NCBI GenBank assembly: GCA_027488575.1
Contig: JAIYBJ010000032.1
Location: 76,390-125,852, forward strand
Origin: Streptomycetaceae bacterium
GTDB lineage: Bacteria > Actinomycetota > Actinomycetes > Nanopelagicales > Nanopelagicaceae
Length of the DNA stretch: 49,463 bases
Reading direction: 5' to 3'
Position numbers and translations under genes: made by a program. Under the pieces are notes generated by a model, which was given only the letters and a program-made list of their open reading frames with translations, had not been told where the DNA came from and did not search any database. How positions within the stretch are numbered: position 1 is the stretch's first letter; the number at the start of each line of letters is the position of its first letter. Shown here in pieces: positions 46,570-49,463 of the stretch.

Positions 46570-47403
46570 ATGGGCATTTTTTCTAAGTTTTTATCCAAGA
46601 TCAAAGTAACCGAGCTACTCAATAAACCTGATTTAGATGAAGTTGCAAATGAGTTAATCGCTGCAGATATTGGCGCTGACCTAGCTCATTTGATTATTGA
46701 TCAAACTCGAAAACTAAAATCTGAGACACCAGAAGAGTCATTACACGCCGTTTTACTCTCGCATTTATCAAAAAAGGAGCGCACCATCTCGACCACATCT
46801 GGTGTTACTGCAGTAATGGTTGTTGGAGTCAACGGAACTGGAAAAACAACTTCCGTTGCAAAGTTAGCTCATAGTTTTCAGAACAAAGGCACTGTTGTTT
46901 TAGCAGCTGCGGATACTTTTCGCGCAGCTGCGGTTGAACAGTTGCAGACGTGGGGACAAAGAATTGGCGTGGAAGTTGTCAGCGGTAAAGAAAACTCTGA
47001 TCCAGCTTCGGTGGCCTTTGATGCCATCTCGAAATCTGAGAAAATTTCAGCATCATTTCTTTTCATAGATACCGCAGGTCGCTTGCACAATAAAAGCGAT
47101 TTAATGAATGAGCTTGAAAAAATTAAGCGAGTTATCGAAAAAGTTACTCCTGTCAGTGAAGTTTTGTTAGTTATTGATGCCACAACGGGTCAAAATGGAT
47201 TACAGCAAGCAAAGATTTTTGCCGAGGCTGTTCAAGTTACGGGCATTGTGCTCACCAAGTTAGATGGCAGTGCACGAGGCGGTATTGCACTTGCGATTGA
47301 AGACTCACTAGATATCCCAATTAAGTTCATCGGAACAGGGGAGTCAATTGATGATCTGGCTCCATTTAATCCACATGAGTACGTCAAAGGTCTGATCTCT
47401 TAA
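46570..47403 (+). CDS. ftsY: signal recognition particle receptor FtsY (NG domain only)
   Basis: SRP-receptor GTPase that docks ribosome-SRP complexes at the membrane. N domain (about 1-80), then G domain with G1 GVNGTGKT at 86-93, DTAGR (about 168-172) and TKLDG at 229-233. At 277 aa it lacks the long acidic A domain of other actinobacterial FtsY proteins. The first residues, MGIFSKFLSKIK, could form an amphipathic membrane-binding helix. AGAGG about 10 nt before the ATG. The partner ffh begins 1.8 kb downstream. Confidence 0.95.
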   Translation: MGIFSKFLSKIKVTELLNKPDLDEVANELIAADIGADLAHLIIDQTRKLKSETPEESLHAVLLSHLSKKERTISTTSGVTAVMVVGVNGTGKTTSVAKLAHSFQNKGTVVLAAADTFRAAAVEQLQTWGQRIGVEVVSGKENSDPASVAFDAISKSEKISASFLFIDTAGRLHNKSDLMNELEKIKRVIEKVTPVSEVLLVIDATTGQNGLQQAKIFAEAVQVTGIVLTKLDGSARGGIALAIEDSLDIPIKFIGTGESIDDLAPFNPHEYVKGLIS

Positions 47404-47410
47404 CCTATAT

Positions 47411-47478
47411 GTAACACAGGCGCCCATTAAGCCGAAAAATGTGACGAGTCTGAAACCTGACTTGCTCTTCTATGTAAC
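47411..47478 (+). promoter_or_regulatory. GlnR-like half-sites upstream of amt
   Basis: GTGAC at 47441 and GAAAC at 47452 form a perfect GTNAC-N6-GAAAC pair, the actinobacterial GlnR box core. A further GTAAC lies in phase at 47474 (33 bp on) and another GTAAC at 47411. The fourth expected position (47463) is not conserved. In the 156-nt gap before amt. Confidence 0.55.
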
Positions 47479-47559
47479 CCGCGTGGGGCATTTTTGCCTC
47501 ATCTCAAAGACGAGAACCTCACGTGTTATTAGCAACCACAATATTGAAAGTAGTCACTA

Positions 47560-49199
<1,640 letters not shown>

Positions 49200-49218
49200 A
49201 CTTTCTCTGTGGCTAAAG

Positions 49219-49224
49219 TAGGCT
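49219..49224 (+). promoter_or_regulatory. candidate -10 element of ffh (leaderless)
   Basis: TAGGCT lies 6 nt before the ffh ATG, the same hexamer and spacing as at proS. The 31-nt gap after glnB holds no ribosome site. Confidence 0.48.
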
Positions 49225-49230
49225 CAGCTC

Positions 49231-49463
49231 ATGTTTGATGCGCTCTCGGCTCGCTTTGCCAAAACTTTTGGCAACTTGCGATCAAAGGGAAAGATTTCTT
49301 CCTCCGATATTGATTCAGTACTAGAAGAGATTACGAGCGCGCTTCTAGAAGCAGATGTTGCCAAAGAAGTAGTAGAACTCTTTACCCAACGCATTGGTGC
49401 TCAAGCTTCTGTTCTTCTGCCAACTCTGCAAGCGGGCAGCAATCAAGCACAGGCAATTTTTGA
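49231..49463 (+). CDS. ffh: signal recognition particle protein Ffh, 3' end missing
   Basis: Only the first 77 codons are in the window: MFDALSARFAKTFGNLRSKG, then the SSDIDSVLEEITSALLEADV helices of the N domain. The GTPase and M domains lie beyond the end. Ffh binds signal sequences and 4.5S RNA and docks on FtsY, encoded 1.8 kb upstream. The ffh position after amt-glnB is usual for actinobacteria. Confidence 0.93.
   Translation, partial: MFDALSARFAKTFGNLRSKGKISSSDIDSVLEEITSALLEADVAKEVVELFTQRIGAQASVLLPTLQAGSNQAQAIF

Overview
The window is a densely packed stretch of bacterial chromosome made almost entirely of housekeeping genes. By eye it is AT-leaning (mid-40s percent GC, not computed). 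Gene order and content point to the Actinomycetota: rip1-ispG-proS; rimP-nusA-rnpM-infB-rbfA-truB-ribF-rpsO-pnp; pgsA-pncC-clgR-DUF3046-recA-recX; an IclR regulator divergent from leuCD; an HU protein with a lysine-rich tail; and a sepIVA-yceD-rpmF-rnc-smc-ftsY-amt-glnB-ffh block, all recognisable from mycobacteria and streptomycetes. Low GC, very short gaps, many 1-4 nt overlaps and loss of several usual neighbours suggest a streamlined planktonic actinobacterium such as the freshwater acI group (Nanopelagicales). That placement is inferred from style and gene order only.

Layout. 1-4.9 kb: C-terminal part of the Rip1-type site-2 protease, ispG, proS and a TauE-type exporter. 4.9-14.5 kb: translation and RNA-metabolism genes from rimP to pnp. 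14.5-21.1 kb: an M16 protease, dapB, mycoredoxin, azlCD on the minus strand, thyX, dapA and RNase J. 21.2-29.7 kb: ftsK, a RodZ-like protein, rimO, pgsA, pncC, clgR, a TetR regulator, DUF3046, recA and recX. 29.7-37.5 kb: IclR regulator, leuCD, HU, plsC, gpsA, ddl, a stand-alone Lrp-type sensor domain, thiL and rpmB. 37.6-49.5 kb: recG, rsmD, coaD, a SepIVA-like coiled coil, yceD, rpmF, rnc, smc, ftsY, amt, glnB and the start of ffh.

Working groups: ribosome production and RNA turnover (rimP, nusA, infB, rbfA, truB, rpsO, pnp, rnj, rimO, rsmD, rnc, rpmB, rpmF); DNA repair and segregation (recA, recX, recG, ftsK, smc, HU); lysine/peptidoglycan precursors (dapA, dapB, ddl); phospholipid synthesis (plsC, gpsA, pgsA); leucine synthesis (leuCD); membrane targeting (ftsY, ffh); ammonium uptake and sensing (amt, glnB).

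I see no tRNA, rRNA, CRISPR array, prophage, insertion sequence or defence island. No gap exceeds 300 bases; the longest, about 240 bases before the HU gene, is described below. I find no undescribed multi-gene system. The unexplained signals are regulatory: a recurrent TANNNT-N6/7-start-codon spacing at the first gene of many transcription units, which suggests leaderless mRNAs; a recX frame with no standard start codon; a compound inverted repeat before the HU gene; overlapping half-sites at recA; a 17-bp triplicated repeat between pncC and clgR; an rpmB terminator inside thiL codons; and phased GlnR-like half-sites before amt.
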